Of a stretch of 64,000 nt of DNA, positions 63,395-64,000 are shown one piece after another. The notes beneath the pieces are model-generated. The model searched no databases. It was given only the letters and a program-made list of their open reading frames with translations, and was not told where the DNA came from. This DNA is from Candidatus Pelagibacter ubique HIMB140 (GTDB lineage Bacteria > Pseudomonadota > Alphaproteobacteria > Pelagibacterales > Pelagibacteraceae). Within the stretch, counting starts at the first letter, position 1. Each line of letters begins with the position of its first letter. Location: NCBI RefSeq assembly GCF_025558165.1, contig NZ_LAMZ01000001.1, positions 496,001-560,000 of the forward strand, in the 5' to 3' direction. The position numbers and the translations under genes are program-made.

Positions 63395-64000
63395 TTATTT
63401 TATTTTATCAATATCGTGAATGTTTGTTAAGGAATTATTAAATTCTTCAATATTTTCTCTTAAAGCTAAACTAGAAATTGAATAAATCATTATTAATAAC
63501 AAAACTAAAGGTAATGAAGTAACAATTGACGCATTACTTTTAATTAACAAAATATAAAAAACAATAAATAAAGCTGAACGAATTAAAACTCTTTTTCTAA
63601 ATACACTTATTATTGAAAGAGAATGTTTCAACAAATTAAAAAAACTCATTTGAGATGGACCAAAATATCTTTTTCCTCTTATTGATGGAGAAGAAATTAA
63701 ATCTTTTTCAATTTTTTTTAATGATCCAGAAAAACTATTCCAAGTAGATTTTTCATCTATCATTTTCTTAACAGTTGCTTTTGAAAGACATGTAAAATTA
63801 CCAAATTTAATAGATTGCCCTGTAAATGCTAAAGTTAAAAACTTATGAAATTGGTAACATAACTTGAATATCATATTTTCTGATCTTTTAACCCTTTCAC
63901 CAACTATAGATCTGTCTCCAGCTTCCTTTGATAATTCGACAAAGTTTTTAATTTCTTCAGGCCTATCCTCGCCATCTCCATCCATAGGGATGACATAATC
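63395..64000 (-). CDS. Family-2 glycosyltransferase, C-terminal part (partial)
   Basis: The frame is open to the right edge, so the N-terminal nucleotide-binding part is missing. What is visible begins 'DYVIPMDGDGEDRPEEI', the acidic DxD-type metal site of DPM1/GtrB-like GT2 enzymes, continues through 'VGERVKRSENM', and ends with two hydrophobic helices near residues 135-175. This class moves sugars to polyprenyl phosphate in the membrane. It leads directly into DUF1800-DUF1501. Confidence 0.8.
   Translation of the reverse strand, partial: DYVIPMDGDGEDRPEEIKNFVELSKEAGDRSIVGERVKRSENMIFKLCYQFHKFLTLAFTGQSIKFGNFTCLSKATVKKMIDEKSTWNSFSGSLKKIEKDLISSPSIRGKRYFGPSQMSFFNLLKHSLSIISVFRKRVLIRSALFIVFYILLIKSNASIVTSLPLVLLLIMIYSISSLALRENIEEFNNSLTNIHDIDKIK

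Noticed and set aside
1..64000. tRNA, rRNA, CRISPR, insertion sequence or prophage genes
   Set aside because: All gaps were read by eye; none holds a cloverleaf-like element, repeat array, transposase or integrase. A dedicated search could still find a small RNA.

Overview
The window looks like part of a streamlined, AT-rich alphaproteobacterial chromosome, most likely SAR11 (Pelagibacterales). The signs are: very low GC throughout, almost no intergenic DNA (no gene-free gap exceeds 200 bases), many ATGA-type or 1-base overlaps, a tandem glycine riboswitch in front of gcvT, a GAAC-N7-GAAC (alphaproteobacterial type) LexA box at umuD, and a gene set rich in one-carbon, glycine and amino-acid metabolism. 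Taxonomy is an inference; no rRNA gene is present. I see no tRNA, rRNA, insertion sequence, integrase or CRISPR array.

Layout. 1-308: partial MOSC-domain gene. 0.3-6.1 kb: a tight six-gene plus-strand operon of two PhyH-type dioxygenases, a secreted FGE-fold protein without the catalytic cysteines, a secreted pectinacetylesterase/Notum-like hydrolase and two Gfo/Idh/MocA dehydrogenases; this is the most accessory-looking segment. 6.1-6.8 kb: a GFA-family protein and a 75-residue protein resembling phage antirepressor C-termini. 6.8-11.1 kb: a minus-strand operon of EamA permease, creatinase, glycine-amidinotransferase-like enzyme and threonine aldolase, all converging on glycine. 11.2-19.2 kb: MoeA, MobA, an IscU-like protein, an HPP membrane protein, FdhD and a two-polypeptide NAD-linked formate dehydrogenase. 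19.2-26.8 kb: SelO, a DAO-family oxidoreductase, TspO, an SDR and a lipid-modification cluster (COG2907-type FAD protein, DUF1365, CFA synthase, DUF3833). 26.8-31.3 kb: gcvTHP behind a tandem glycine riboswitch and a recognisable promoter. 31.3-40.6 kb: EamA, 5-oxoprolinase subunits PxpC/PxpB/PxpA, a D-glutamate-cyclase-like protein and a complete branched-chain-type ABC transporter. 40.7-56.9 kb: mostly housekeeping genes: TerC, panB, gloA, guaA, a CBS-less guaB, rlmE, a GT8-like glycosyltransferase, pssA, psd, icd, alaS, recA, a TolC-like protein, a glycerate-kinase-like protein, a GFA and a VOC protein. 57.1-64 kb: SOS-type umuDC, guaC, EamA, DUF1501, DUF1800 and a truncated family-2 glycosyltransferase.

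A metabolic thread runs through the window. Creatine or guanidinoacetate hydrolysis, threonine cleavage and possibly a sarcosine-type oxidase would feed glycine; the riboswitch-controlled glycine cleavage system turns glycine into methylene-THF; formate dehydrogenase can oxidise C1 units; CFA synthase uses SAM methyl groups. The strongest candidate for a little-described system is the EamA-creatinase-amidinotransferase-LtaE operon. The six-gene operon at 0.3-6.1 kb is the second.
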